DNA of 55,000 bases, from NCBI GenBank assembly GCA_009760855.2, contig WPIO01000178.1, forward strand, positions 1-55,000. The letters are read 5' to 3'. This document shows positions 23,091 through 34,871 of this stretch, piece by piece (within the stretch, counting starts at the first letter, position 1; the number at the start of each line of letters is the position of its first letter). The stretch is from Cristatella mucedo. Lineage: Eukaryota; Bryozoa; Phylactolaemata; Cristatellidae. A model generated the notes under the pieces. It was not told the DNA's origin and did not search any database. It saw only the letters and a program-made list of their open reading frames with translations. The translations under genes were made by a program, and so were the position numbers.

Positions 23091-23139
23091 ATTATTATTA
23101 ATATCATTAGCATGAGAGCTATTATGTCATGAGCGTCTC

Positions 23140-23342
23140 AGTGGCCGCATCATACCACTTCTCACTAACCTGCAGTAGCTCTCAATCAAGCAACGGGTCA
23201 ACTTCAACAGGAGGTTTTGTTACTCACTTTTAGGTCACCTCATTCTTTGGCTCCGGCCTTTCTCTCAGATCTGCTCCCACACCAGGCCAAGTATCTTCCC
23301 ACCCGCTTTTCGGAATCCAGCAGTTTACTAATACCTCGTAAT
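23140..23342 (+). mobile_element. LINE-B RT C-terminal fragment
   Basis: Matches 25975-26170 (ACTCACTTTTAGGTCACCTC, TCTTTGGCTCCGGCC, CCCGCTTTTCGGAATCCAGC). Truncated at both ends with no tail. Confidence 0.75.
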
Positions 23343-24171
23343 ATAAAAAATATGCTAACGAACTAACTTGTCGTGGTATATAAAAATTTCACTCGGGATC
23401 CATGCCACACAAATCAACTGAAAGTGCATGCCACCTTGCAGCCTGAAACATCCGATTAATCGTCAAAATTAGGACTGTCACAGTCCCGGCTCTGCTATAT
23501 CTATTAGTATTTTACTTGATCAATATAGAAAAACGATAGATCTACCAAACGAGGTGCTTGTTAAACTCACTGTTGCCCAATCGTGCTAGAAGTACGTAAT
23601 GTGATTGTTGAAGCAGTAGCTTCTTTTTTGCTGCAGCTGTAGCTACCACTTTTCACATAGCACTGACAGCATACCGGAAGCACGATTTCCAAATCGCAAG
23701 TTCCAGCAGGGCCATCAAGTTAGCTGATTTCGATAACCATAGACTTTACCCAGCGAATTGAGTCGTGAAAAGCCAGCACTTTACCATCCGGGCTCCGGCT
23801 ACCATTACTCATGGGTAATAGGAAATCAAGGCCCAATGGCATGATCTGGGAGCCTCGATGTATGATGAACACTAGTCCAGCAACTTTCTACACTATTAAA
23901 CTACACACGAGGATTGTTAATAGCACTAGCCTGCATATAGAACCAATGGTCAAATAATGTTCACTTGAGCTGAACTGAGAGCTAAGAGCAAGTTGTGGTT
24001 CACGAATTTTTGCATTACCTAGCTGAGAATCAGCAACCTGATCCAAATCTAGGTACAGCCTAAACATAATTTGGACAGGTAATATTTCTTGAATGGAATT
24101 CATAAAAAATTCATGACATTGAGCCAAATGCATAGGCTCATAGAGGCCGCATTCAATCGACACGGTAATAA
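23343..24171. other. No recognised feature
   Basis: AT-rich. The 91-codon minus frame at 23888-24163 has no domain. Confidence 0.4.
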
Positions 24172-25290
24172 TAAATACGGCTCACTGTCGTCAACATAAA
24201 AGTGATATCCTATTCCATTGGTCTTAATCACTTTTAACAAAGAATGAGTATAAATGGAGAACAGCGAGGGACCGTGTACAGACCCTCGAGGGACTCCACA
24301 AGTGACCTATAGCGTATGTGAGATTTTTTTCCACAGACATGGGTTGAACACGATCAGACAAGTACGGTTTAAACCACGCCGGTGCCTCGTCTGCCAGACC
24401 GACCGTTGTTCTCATTCGTTCAAGTAGAACATCGCGATCAATGGTATCGAAGGCAGCTAATAGATCTACCTGAGCTAGGGCAGTGACATTCCAGTCGTCG
24501 TTGGAACGTAGCGTGTCATTGCTAACAAGGAAGAGAGCAGTTTCAGTGGATTGCTGCCGTCTAAACCCCAATTGAAATGCTTGTGACATTTCATTCTTTT
24601 CAATATAAGCAACAAACTGCTTAGCGAAAATTACATCCAGAATCTTTGACAGGAAAGAAATTTGGGAAACTGGGCGACAGTTTGCGAGGAACCTCTGTAC
24701 CGAATCTAGGCTTTTTCAGTACGAGTCTTAGAATTGCCGAATTAAAGGACTTAGGTACGAATCATTTTTCCAAAGTACCATTACGAACCACAGTTACTGC
24801 AGGGCTAAGTTGGTCTGCCAGTGACGACCACATAGATGATATTATAGTGCCTTAAAGAGAAGGGCTCTTTTTGCTAGAGGTTATTACGGTAGCCACATCA
24901 CATGCAGAAACCTCTGAAAACCTATTAATGAAGGTCAGGTTGCGACTCTGCAATGACTTTACCCGGAGGGGCTTTATGGAAGCACGGATGGGCACACTTT
25001 TTTCAGTAAAGAAGCATGACAACTTTTTGACTGTGACGTTATTGTCTAGAGAGTAAGATCTCACAAAATTGGCCAGTAAATATTTTACTTTCGATATAAA
25101 TTTATTTTGGTTCCGACTTTAAGGAATTCAGTTTTTGAGTGACTAAAGAAGCCCTGGCTTTCTTAAGCATCCAGATGTAAACGCGATGGAAGTCTTTGAC
25201 GTTGACTAGATCTGTATGAGACCCCAATTTCTATAAATGACGTCAAGGCCTGTACTTGACATGGCACATTTTGTGAAGTTTTTTATTCGT
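24172..25290 (-). mobile_element. LINE-A internal RT fragment
   Basis: Starts at the catalytic strand (reverse of CTGTCGTCAACATAAAAGTG) and runs toward the 5' end. The minus frame at 24224-24589 reads FQLGFRRQQSTETALFLVSN and AAFDTIDRDVLLERM. The linker region (24852-25240) matches 16149-16600 of the long copy. The 3' end is missing. Confidence 0.82.
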
Positions 25291-25440
25291 TGAGCCGTAA
25301 TGGTACTCTAGGTAAGGCGGTTGCTTTTCACGACTACGGTTCCGAGGTAGTGGGTTCGATTCCGTATTCACAGAACCTTTATAACCACTCCAAGCAGTGG
25401 TGATAGCCGTAATAGCTGTTCTGTCGCTAAGCAAAAGATG
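25291..25440 (+). mobile_element. SINE-2, tRNA-like
   Basis: TGAGCCGTAATGGTACTCTA opens a tRNA-like head with an A-box-like region and a near-consensus B box GGGTTCGATTCC (25352-25363). The copy at 33096-33185 (minus) shares the head. It sits exactly between LINE-A and LINE-B. Not a functional tRNA gene: no acceptor-stem pairing could be assigned. Confidence 0.6.
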
Positions 25441-25905
25441 CTGTTTAATCAGCTAGTATTATTTTTTGTGAGATGTGGCAACTGCAACGCTCACGACAGA
25501 TAAGCCTAGCTACAATGTTTTGCATCAGCTGTAAGAGCCTGATTACACAGGCCAGTAGACCAGCATGAAGTGAGTTACAGAAGTCAAGACGGAATGTCGT
25601 AAATGCATCCAGCAATTTGTATGTGTATTCCTGTCTAAAAAAGCCCATATTTTAGTGGTGTTATGAAGCCGAAAGTAGGTAGACTTTACTTGACTGAGGG
25701 GCTCATGTGGTGTCTACTGGAAGTTCACTTTGAAAACATGACACGTACATTGCGTGTGCAGATTCGACACGAGATATGGTGGCAGAGCCGATTTTGAGCG
25801 TTAGCATTCCAATTTCTGAATGACACTTAGATTTAACAAGACTAGCAAGCTGGTTTTATCATCACTCCATGTAAGAAAATTCACCACCATCCATATGGGG
25901 ACCAG
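25441..25905 (-). mobile_element. LINE-B RT fragment, left of a nested LINE-B
   Basis: Matches 40010-40440 in the same orientation (GCTCACGACAGATAAGCCTAG, then CAGATTCGACACGAGATAT, then a CTGGTTTTATCATCACTCCA block). It is interrupted at 25905 and continues at 26573-26700 (ACATGCAGTAAGGGTGTTGA, then AGGTACAACTGAGTGTCATT). Confidence 0.8.
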
Positions 25906-26541
25906 CATGTGCGATCAGGCGATTGCAGCTGGTGCAAAACTCGGCAGCTAGACTTGTCTGTCGTGAGCGTCGCAGTTGCCACATTACTCCACTTCTCGCC
26001 GACCTGCACTGGCTACCAGTCAAGCAACGGATTGACTTCAAGGTTTTGTCGCTCACTTTTAGGTCCCTTCATTCTATGGCTCCAGCCTATCTTTCAGATA
26101 TACTCCCCCATCAGGCCAAGCATCGTACCACCCGCTTTTCGGAATCCAACAGTCTAGAAATACCTCGTACAAACCTTTAATCCTTTGGAGACCGTGCATT
26201 TAGTTCGTACGCTACCACAGCCTGGAACTCCCTCCCGACCTGCGTCAGAACATCCCCTGACCTGACCACATTTAAAAGAAACCTAAAAACACACCTATTT
26301 AGGACAGCATTTAGTGGGTCCCTGTGATTCGTCCTTGATGTGCTTATGCGTGCTGACACTGTGCATGCTGCCACTAACCACATTTGCATGCTGACCCTGC
26401 GCATGTCACCCCTAACCATACTATTCATTTTTTTTGTTTTTTAAGCATGATTTTATTTACCATTCAATTTCATTTCACTTTGCAGCAAATGTAAAGCGCC
26501 TAGAGAGAGATTAAGTTCTCTGAGGGCACTTTATCAAGTGA

Positions 26542-26572
<31 letters not shown>
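25906..26572 (+). mobile_element. LINE-B 3' copy nested in an older LINE-B
   Basis: The cleanest LINE-B 3' end in the window. Frames at 25909-26180 read LHWLPVKQRIDFKVLSLTF and APAYLSDILPHQAKHRTTRF. The 3' UTR and the tail GCGCCTAGAGAGAGATTAAG follow, ending in about 11 ATT units (26539-26572). It splits the antiparallel LINE-B 25441-26700. Confidence 0.88.
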
Positions 26573-26573
<1 letters not shown>

Positions 26574-26700
26574 ATGCAGTAAGGGTGTTGAGAGCATTCA
26601 ACGTGATCGATGGCAGGGAGAGATCGAACCAAAGGTACAACTGAGTGTCATTCGCATAGAATTGGAAAACTGTATCCTGCTTAGGAGTCATTCAGAAAGC
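26573..26700 (-). mobile_element. LINE-B RT fragment, right of the nested LINE-B
   Basis: Resumes the LINE-B broken at 25905. It corresponds to 41330-41450 of the copy at 40715 and includes a relic of the catalytic strand (FYANDTQLYLWFD, the second Asp-Asp drifted to Asn-Asp). Confidence 0.75.
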
Positions 26701-27639
26701 AATGCTTCATCGCCCACTGCAAGCTCGAGTGATAGCTGCTAGGCTACTGTGATGTCGACGAGGCTGTCAGTCTGCAAACCGTAACTAAACAAAAGCATAT
26801 ATATTATCTGCAAGATATTATATATCTTTTTTCATGAGCCGGCAGAAGAACTGATTGCAATCGACAGATGGAAACGCTACAATTGAAGTCTATAAACTGT
26901 ATAGATGAAATGAATAATCATTTTACCACACCCCTTCAAAAGGCTAAACGTTCAGCATGTTTGATTTTTGAAACTTAGTCGCATCGCTCATCACACTAAG
27001 TACGATGGCCAGTACTAGCAAAGTGTTGGTGGAGAATTCGACCGAAATGTTAGTGCCGAAGGGCACAATTTACTCGAGAAAACCTGGATCCTCTTAAACA
27101 AGGCCTCTACTGCAGACCGCAGCCAGCTGCAAGTAGGAGCATCAATGAAGCATCACATCTACAATCACAATCAATAAAGGCAATCTGATTATGAAGATAA
27201 AACTTACAATGTCACCAGCCTTAAGAAATCTGCAATGTTAGACTAATAGCCGTCAGCTCTAAGATGGGTTCAAATAACAGGCCTGCTAAGCAATAGGAGT
27301 GCATGGTGGCCACTGCTTAAATAGGTCCTATCTGCACTTCCTGCTTAGCCGGCTGTTATCTATGTAGGCAGTCTATTGGCTTACCAGAGACAATGACTCA
27401 TTCTGGTTATGAAAAACAGCTATGTAATGCGGCTTAGAGGTTGGGGGTTGGGTTCGTTACGTTGGTTTGGCTGCCAGCTTGCACTCTGCCCAAACCAATT
27501 TAAGAGACTAGTGCATGCTTCCAGCGATCTCAGCAGCATCTGATTCACCTGAAAGTGAATGCCACCATTGTGCTTCTGGTAATATCGAATTGCTTAGCTG
27601 TCCTGTTGCACCAGCACAGCAAGTAGTTGCGGCTGCCTC
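26701..27639. other. No recognised feature
   Basis: No coding, repeat or splice evidence seen. Confidence 0.4.
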
Positions 27640-27800
27640 ACTTCCTCCCTCCATCGTTCCTTCCCAGCCTCCCTGCCTCCTGCCTCCCTGCCTCCTGCCT
27701 CCCTGCCTTCCGGCCTCGCTCCTTCCCCCTTTTCCTTCCTTCCTGCCTTTCTCCCTACCTCCCTTCCTCTTCCCTGCCTCCCTGCCTCCCTGCTCCCACC
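27640..27800. repeat. Polypyrimidine CCTCCCTG-type minisatellite
   Basis: About 160 bp of irregular CTCCCTGCCTCC-like units with nearly all pyrimidines on the plus strand. It produces long Pro/Leu/Ser and Gly/Arg/Glu frames on the two strands (for example 27594-28190 minus), which are composition artefacts. Confidence 0.9.
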
Positions 27801-29423
27801 AGAGCTGGGCCTCGTGGGTTGGCAAGCAGGCACACAACCGCTCCCTGGCAGGCAGCCACCAGGTGGAGCTGCTTTCCATGGCATTCTGCAGACTTTGAGC
27901 TGCCGACCGTGCATGGACCACCCGAGAACGAATGCTCTCGACATGTCATTGTTTTGGAAATAGCAGTCCAGGGCGGCTTGAATTTTCGCGTTTTCGTGTG
28001 GGGTCCGGGTCGAATGGTCGGGTCGTTTAGGATGTCGCCGAGCCTCTGCTATTAACGAGCTGAGGCAGAGACGTTCGGTGTGCTCATCTGCGACCAAGGC
28101 CTCGCGGCACCACACATGTGCAGCAGCACTGTGCTCTGAGCTTGTCAGAGCCAACAAAGACCGAGCTTGCCTGCGTTGGGTTGGCTGCAAGAGTTATCCA
28201 AGTTATTCGGCTTTCTTACAGACTGTCACGAGGACAGGATTTTAGCCCAACATATGTCTGCATTGTTTGCCGATATCCGGCTGGTTATAGATAGATACAG
28301 CACTGTAGCAGCAAGCTGTTTGTAGTCAGCAAGGTACATAGCTAATATTACCCAATGAGGTTCACCCTTTAGCTCATCAGCAGTGGCCAAGCGTTCGGAA
28401 GCGTTCCTTTCTTGCTTTCAATTCTGCATCCGTAAATTGCTCAGAAAGATATTCAGTCTTCTAAGTGAGCTGTACAAATGTATTGTTATTTTTAATCTTA
28501 TTCTTACTCCTTGCAGATCTAGACTAGCCACAGTTGTGCAATCTGAAGGGTCAGTGGGGCTGTCTCTCTGCATTTCTGAGCTATATCAAAACTGCCACTA
28601 ACCACAACTTCAAGCTTTGGAGAATTAGCTATTCCGTAATTGCTGCCCAACGCCCAATCATAGGGAATTTGCAGTACTTTTGTTTTTAGTCATGCGTGGG
28701 CGTGCTGAAGCCCAGTAGTGCCATTCTTTACTTACAGCTCCTTCAAAATACACGAAGCGGCATGATGGCTACCATTGCCAATCAGCGGCTCGACTAACTA
28801 CGAAAGGGGTGCAGTCGCATTTTCTTAGACTCCAAAGGACTTTGTGGTGAATATTTACCATGGATGCTTACCAAAATGCTCACCAAAAAATCCAATAGGT
28901 AAGTCTCAATTTGAAATCATCACATAAATTGTCCGTAGTACCTAACCTAAATACTTCTGGTAGTTGCTCATCAAGCTAAATGAGCCAACTCATCGCACCG
29001 CTCGTATTTGAGGCCATATCGTGACTATCCTTATCACTAAGGATGTCTGCCTATGGCAGTCAAAGCCAGGTCTACCTTATTTTAAACTTTGTGCAATCAC
29101 TTATGCAAATTGCAAAATTTCTAACTCAAACCATTTTATTTTTTCTTAACTACACGAAAGTCACGACGATCTCGAGCTGTCTGATGGTCAAGCCGATCGC
29201 TCTTCTAGCTTCTGTCGTAGCAAAATCACATAATGTACGCATGCCTTTTTTAAGGCTAAAATTCTCCCTTCCGTCTTCACCTCGGTTTTCTGCTCAACAA
29301 ACAAGTCTGCCTTTAGGCTTACGCCTACTCTCTGTACCTTGAAGTCAACCTCTCAATTCTATGGACCCTATACATATTTTTTCCTGCTGAGATACCTAGT
29401 TGCACTGCTTGTTAGTATACATA
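27801..29423. other. No recognised feature
   Basis: The N-terminal half of the 198-codon minus frame (27801-28190) is GC-rich and repeat-free, but has no recognisable domain or splice context. The rest is AT-rich. Confidence 0.4.
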
Positions 29424-29505
29424 ATAATAATAATAATAATATTGCACTTGATAAAGCGCCCTCAGAGAACTTAATCTCTTTCTAGGCGCTTTACATTTGC
29501 TAACA
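29424..29505 (-). mobile_element. LINE-B tail (or SINE tail) fragment
   Basis: AATAATAATAAT followed by TTGCACTTGATAAAGCGCCC, TCAGAGAACTTAATCTC and TAGGCGCTTTACATTTGC: an almost consensus LINE-B 3' terminus of about 80 bases. Confidence 0.75.
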
Positions 29506-29655
29506 TAATAGGTTTTCCTTTGCTGTGTGTTCTGTCACAAATATTTACAAAAGCGGTTGCATTTTCATGCCACTTATTAAGTAATAGACACTATACAAGG
29601 AGTAAGCCAACAACTTTCGCTGAGCTTGCCAATTGTCGTTCCTATCCAATGGATA

Positions 29656-30442
29656 GGTAATGTACTATAATATATCTCCTTCTGTAGCTCCACAAAGTTA
29701 TAAAGACAATGTGGGTGTTAGGCAGGAGAGTTTTGTGTAGCTCACTCACACTCTATGTGGCTATCGGTACGCATTCGGTAGCCAACAGAACTCGTCTCAC
29801 TCAACAAAGAGAAAGTGGGAAGCATAGCAGAGTCAGAGTAGTAATTGGGGTAGTAAGTAGCATGGAAGTAGCAGCTCTGAACCGCTGAAAAGGATGAGCC
29901 ATATTTGGCAGCAGGAGAGTAGTTGCCGTTGCCTAAGAATTGTGGAAGCGATTTCCGCTGTCTAGGATCTGCAGAGCTAAAGCTTCGGTCACCAACGGTC
30001 TTTAAGCTGAGAAATGGAACAACTAATTTATTGACCAGATAGGACCTGAGTGAGTGAAGACACTGAAACTGGTGCAGCAGTTCAGCTTGGTACGAAGAAG
30101 CAAAGCCGAGGCGGGCCTTGTGGGTCAGCATAAGAACTTTGCTCTTTATCCGTTGCTCAACCGGCATCCATCCTAGCTCTTTAAGCAAAGGAGACACTTG
30201 CTCAAACTTCTGGGACTTGAAGACTAGCCTTGCAGCCATATTCATAGCCTGCTTCAGTGGCCTAGTTGCTTTCTTTGAGAGCCCAGCCAAAAGGGAATTA
30301 CAACAATCAAGCCGAGACAGAACGCAGGAGCTAGTTAAATTTATACAAGCCACTGTGGAAGACAGCTCCTAATCTTGGATAGGGATCGGACGTGATGGCT
30401 AGCTGTGGAAGCAGTCTTCTGAATGAAGCTTTTAAAATTGAG
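29656..30442 (-). mobile_element. LINE-A 3' copy
   Basis: The tail region TAATGTACTATAATATATC is followed by the conserved 3' UTR. The 203-codon frame 29742-30353 is the RT C-terminus: LDCCNSLLAGLSKKATRPLK, LGWMPVEQRIKSKVLMLTHK, FSSADPRQRKSLPQFLGN. 5'-truncated. Confidence 0.87.
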
Positions 30443-30589
30443 AATAACTTGTGACTTTAATGTTGCTGTAAATCGTGCAAAATTTTAGCGATACTGCAAT
30501 CCCTTACTGCCTTCCAGCAAATTCTACTCAATCAGCTCCCTGACTGAATTTACTATTCTCACTTTGACTGCTCACTCTTTTTAAAGTAT

Positions 30590-30740
30590 AAATATAATTC
30601 ATTTGTATAGCACCCCAAGAGAACCTAATCTTTATTCAGGCGCTTCGCATATGCCTCCGGGCTCGAGCCTACGAACTCAGCCAGACCTTGGTCGGGGGGG
30701 GGGGGCAAGCACCTTAACCTTTGGACCAAACCAGCTCGGC
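30590..30740 (-). mobile_element. SINE-1
   Basis: A full SINE-1: head GCCGAGCTGGTTTGGTCCAA, A box, GAGTTCGTAGGCTCGAGCCC (B box), then the shared tail. A run of 12 G at 30694-30705 (plus) interrupts the head. Confidence 0.8.
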
Positions 30741-33095
30741 ATACAGAATTTATTAATTATGGTAGCATAAGTGTTACTCAGAAATGTCAAAGCTTAAGTG
30801 CTTACAGTCAGGAAAGCTAATACTGTTTACACTTGGTTAGTGTTACGAAAAGCAAGAATCTATTCGTGCCGTCGGTTTATCTTCTGAGACTGCGGCTTGA
30901 CGTTGGAGCGTGATAACTAAGCTTGCCATATAAGTTCGTATTTATTAAATTACTATCTTCAGATAATTGTGATGAATCTTCCCTCTCAACCCGTTTGCTT
31001 TGTAAAATCGTGATTTTGAATGATATTTGGAAAATGTCCTTGCGGAAAGTACGCTTGTGAAAGACATTGCACGAACAAGAGGAATTGGTGGGTTCGACGG
31101 ACTTTCTTATCGTTAGTTGGCGAATCTTTAGCTTACTCATTAGATGCATTTCAACAAATAATGCTTCAAAATTTGAGATAGTAGTTTAAAACGCTGAAAA
31201 TCAGCGAAATATGGCACATTTGATATTCAACATATATATTAATGCATTCTGCTCTGAATCCAGAGCAGTTGCTTCATTAAGACTCGGTGTTAACTTGGGG
31301 TCTCCATGCTTTGCTATGGGAATCGGTAAGCACAAATACGACACATAAGATAAAACGCATTTACGATATTTCTGATAACGATTTGCTCTGTTCTAGGATG
31401 GTCATATTCCTGCAGACATATCTATGCCGTTTATTCTTGGCCAAATTTTAGCTTAGCCTGCTAATAGCTGAGGATAGAAATTTCTGTGAGTCCGAGGTGG
31501 AAGTTTAGGGTGCATACTTTGATGTTTCTGAAAAGCCCAGCTATTAGCAGCCACGGAAAAAGCGACAATTGTCGCTCGCTGCAATGGGCTCGTTTTGGAC
31601 CATCAGCAGCAGAGCAAGAGTGACTGAGGTGATGCAGATTTGCTAATTTCCGGTGTTCTCGCACCGCATCTGTGGCAGACTTCGCATCCACACATAGTTA
31701 ATTTTGGCATGCCGTACATACGACCATTGCGAACAATTCAGGTAGGAAAAGTTTTCAATTCAGATGAATGCCCGCTTAACTAGGAGCCGGCGGACGAAAT
31801 AAAGACAGATACATCCTTTAAAAAAACATGACTGGACTAAAAAAAATCCGTTTGAACTCACAGCAGGGGTTGGCGATTGGTCGCCTCAGGAGACGTAGAA
31901 GCCTTTGAAAGATTACCAAGTGGGCTTCAGCTCAACTTTTTAAGAGTTGTGTACTCATGGAATCAGGCTGCCCTTCGAGCAGGCATCTATGGATTACCAG
32001 AGCTTTCGGGTTCTAGAAATCATTGTTAGGAATGTGTGCAGCTATGGTCACAGAGGCTGATGGCAATATCAGGAGACAACGTGGAAATCACACTCGATCT
32101 TAAATAATTGACGAGAAACTTGCCTCGATCATTTTCACTCTTCCTACCATATTATTGCCCGCTGTATTAAAATGTAGCCGCTTATTTTATAAATGTTTTG
32201 CATTGTAATTGACGGCTTATTGTACGGTTACGGGCATCAATGGCTGGCCATTGCTGCAATACCTCATTTATCGGCGAGAAATTGGCCTGGCGAAGCTTAA
32301 AAAAATATTACTGATTTAACGTTTTATTTATTTGTATATTGGCAGATGAATCTTAGCGGCTATAACCACCGTTTGCTAACGGCAACAAAGGGTAACTTAA
32401 AAAAGCTTAGGCGTATTGCCCATCATAATCTTCGCTGGCTGAGTTTTTCTGACTGCTTTGTACCAGCTTTCCTTTCGATATCACTGCCGTTCCTGAACAT
32501 CTTGGCATTTCCAAGTTATTCACTATAAGGCGGGGGTTCCCATTTCCGACGATCACTACCAGCCGTCCGAGCGGCGCCTCGGCTGAATGACCCGCCCAAC
32601 AAAGCTCCGGCTACCCTTGCTGCTATCTCCTCAGAGGCTGCTATCTCCGACGAGGCTCTCGCTGCTATCTCTGAGAAGCTCTCGGGCTTAAATCTGCAGC
32701 CTCATATCTGTTTTTTGATTCGACTCATTATTTAGTTCTTGCTGTGGGAAGAGCAAACCACATAGCCGCTTGAGTTTGAGCTATATCAACCATTTGCACC
32801 ACAGAAACTACCACTAACTTGCAGCCAACGTGGCCATCAGATACTGCCTTCATTATGTACTTCTCTTATATATTCATTTTACTAGTCTTGTACTGACTGC
32901 CATTCACGAAGGTTTCTGCATCAGTGCCAACCAATATCTTGCCGAAATGATGTCATCTGTTAAATTGACTATCAATCTAGGCCAGCAACCGGTCCTCTCA
33001 CCTCACGGTACGCAACGTAATATCTTAGCTGATTTATCAGCCTCTTTCTATAGCGTCAGATGAGCATTATCGGCTGTCACTTCCGCTCGTAGTTG
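30741..33095. other. No recognised feature
   Basis: Frames at 30877-31149 and 31461-31691 (minus) and 32346-32528 (plus) have no domain. A short alanine- and serine-rich frame near 32570-32700 carries three near-repeats of GCTGCTATCTC. No splice or start evidence ties any of these together. Confidence 0.4.
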
Positions 33096-33185
33096 GCAAT
33101 AAAGGATAGCCGAATTGCTGGTTTTGAACCCACGACCTCGGTCGTGAATGAGCGAGCACCATACCTCCTAGGCTATTACGGCCAG
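33096..33185 (-). mobile_element. SINE-2, tRNA-like
   Basis: Minus strand: GGCCGTAATAGCCTAGGAGG (A-box region), GCTCGCTCATTCACGACCGA, then a B-box-like GTGGGTTCAAAACC. It is the second copy of the SINE-2 head (first at 25291). Confidence 0.6.
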
Positions 33186-33796
33186 CTGGAGGTACAACTT
33201 CCACGACTACCGCCGACGAACTCTGGAAAGTCAACTTGCCTCACTGCTCAAAGCATCGGCATAGCTTACTTCCAACTCGGTATTTACACAAGCTCATCGA
33301 TGCGCTTTTGACTCAACAGTTAAAAGTTTAAACACTCGTTCTCGGAGACGGCTTTGCATTTGACGTCAATGCCCTTGGTCAATATCGCAATCAAATCTAA
33401 AATACTACTCATTATGTAAGAATGTAATGCACATTATAGAGCATTTTAATTAATTCAACAGCCATTTTTAAACAGGGATTGACAGCAATTATCAGGGCCA
33501 ATACTGTAATCCATTACACGTCAACCAGAAATCTGCTGAGCCAAGCCTCAATTCTCATTGCATATAATATGTCATTTCATGTTAAGTGCACATGCATAAC
33601 TATTCCCTTTTGCTATTGTAAAATCTCGGTAAAATATGGCAATCGACATCAAAGGTTTTGGCCAAAACGCATTTCCTTAGGATTCATTAAGATTTATAGG
33701 GGCTATATACTCTGTTTTCGTGCATCCAATAAATGCCTTTGTCCAAGAAATATCATTTTCATTCATCCTAATAAATTAAGAAGACAAGTATTTTGA
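33186..33796. other. No recognised feature
   Basis: AT-rich sequence with no recognisable gene. A 105-codon plus frame (33479-33796) has no domain. Confidence 0.4.
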
Positions 33797-33878
33797 ACCC
33801 CTTCCCACTGTCCTGCTCCTACGTAGCATTGATCTGCTGCTGCCATGCATAACTAACATCATTATTATGTCATTAGCC
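33797..33878. repeat. 82-bp direct repeat, copy 1
   Basis: GAACCCCTTCCCACT through CATTATTATGTCATTA recurs at 35449-35529 with about ten mismatches. Each copy is followed by a plus-strand LINE-B segment. Confidence 0.8.
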
Positions 33879-34871
33879 TCAGGTCTTGTACCAGCACCTG
33901 TTTCAGGTTCTATCTCAGTGGGAGATTCCAGAGTAGAAATGCGAATGGGCGAAGATCATCCGAGGCACCTCTGAAATATGGGGTACTTCGGAGCTCCGTG
34001 CTTGGTTTGGTTTCTTTCACGGTTTATACTCTCTCTTTTGCCGATGTGATTGCCAAGCTCAATCTAGCCTTTCACCTCTATGCGGATGGCACTCAGTTGT
34101 ACCTTTGCTTCGATCCCTCCCAGCCTTTGAGCACCACAAATTCTCTCAACTCCCTTGCTACATGCATTGATGTCATCATCACATGGATGGAAGCACGTTT
34201 TCTTAAATTAAATTATGATAAAGCTAATTTACTAGTTGTAGGCAAACCAAGTGTGATTCCGAAAGTGGAAAGGCTGACGCTCAAAATGGGCTCTGCCAGC
34301 ATAACTCCTCTTGAATCCGAACGAAATCTATGTATCCTGTTCCAAAGTGACCTTTCGTTACACGACCGCATCAGCTCCACAATCACGTCTTCCTTATTTC
34401 AGCTACATAGCATTGCTAAAATTCGGATTTTTTAAATAAGGATACCACGTCTAAGTTGGTAAATGCATTTCTGATATCCCGTCTTGACTTCTGTAACTCA
34501 CTGCTTGTTGGCCTATTTTCACAAGCAATCAGGAGCCACAGCCAGTGCAAAACTCTGCAGCTAGGCTCGTCTGTCATGGGCGTAGCAGTTGCCCCATCGC
34601 ACCACTTTTCGCCGACCGGCACTGGCTACCAGTCAAGGAACCGACCGATTTCAAGGTTTTGTCTCTCAATTTTAATTTCTGTCATTATTGGGCTATAGCC
34701 TATCTATCCAATCTACTCCACCACCAGGCCAAGCATCGTACCAACCGCTTTCGGAATCTAACTGTTTACCAATATATCGTAAAATCCACAAATCCTTTGG
34801 AGATTTTTTTGGAGAATCATCTAGCTCGTGTGCTCCAAAAGCCTGGAACTTACTCCCGACTTGCGTGACAA
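33879..34871 (+). mobile_element. LINE-B RT domain, left part
   Basis: The frame 33998-34435 covers the catalytic strand FHLYADGTQLYLCFDPSQP (YADD changed to YADG, so inactive). LNYDKANLLVVGKPSVIPK and IAKIRIF follow. The frames 34456-34879 give the C-terminal part with ALAPKAWNLLPTC-like residues. It breaks at 34871, where an antiparallel LINE-B starts; the remaining 3' end is at 35530-35856. Confidence 0.85.

Noticed and set aside
25291-25380. Genuine tRNA gene
   Set aside because: A and B boxes are present, but acceptor-stem pairing and a clear anticodon loop could not be assigned, and a diverged second copy exists at 33096; a SINE is more likely.
25441-26572. A single LINE-B with a twin-priming 5' inversion
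   Set aside because: The inverted part and the direct part both contain the same stretch of about 100 bases, and the minus-strand part resumes to the right at 26573. A nested insertion explains this better.
27594-28190. 198-codon minus-strand frame, the longest in the window
   Set aside because: Its C-terminal half is the translated polypyrimidine minisatellite (Gly/Arg/Glu repeats), and the frame is open because of composition. The N-terminal part has no recognisable domain or splice context.
30877-31149. 90-codon Ser/Lys-rich minus frame as a receptor tail
   Set aside because: No transmembrane segment, no splice acceptor in phase with a known exon and no recognisable motif.
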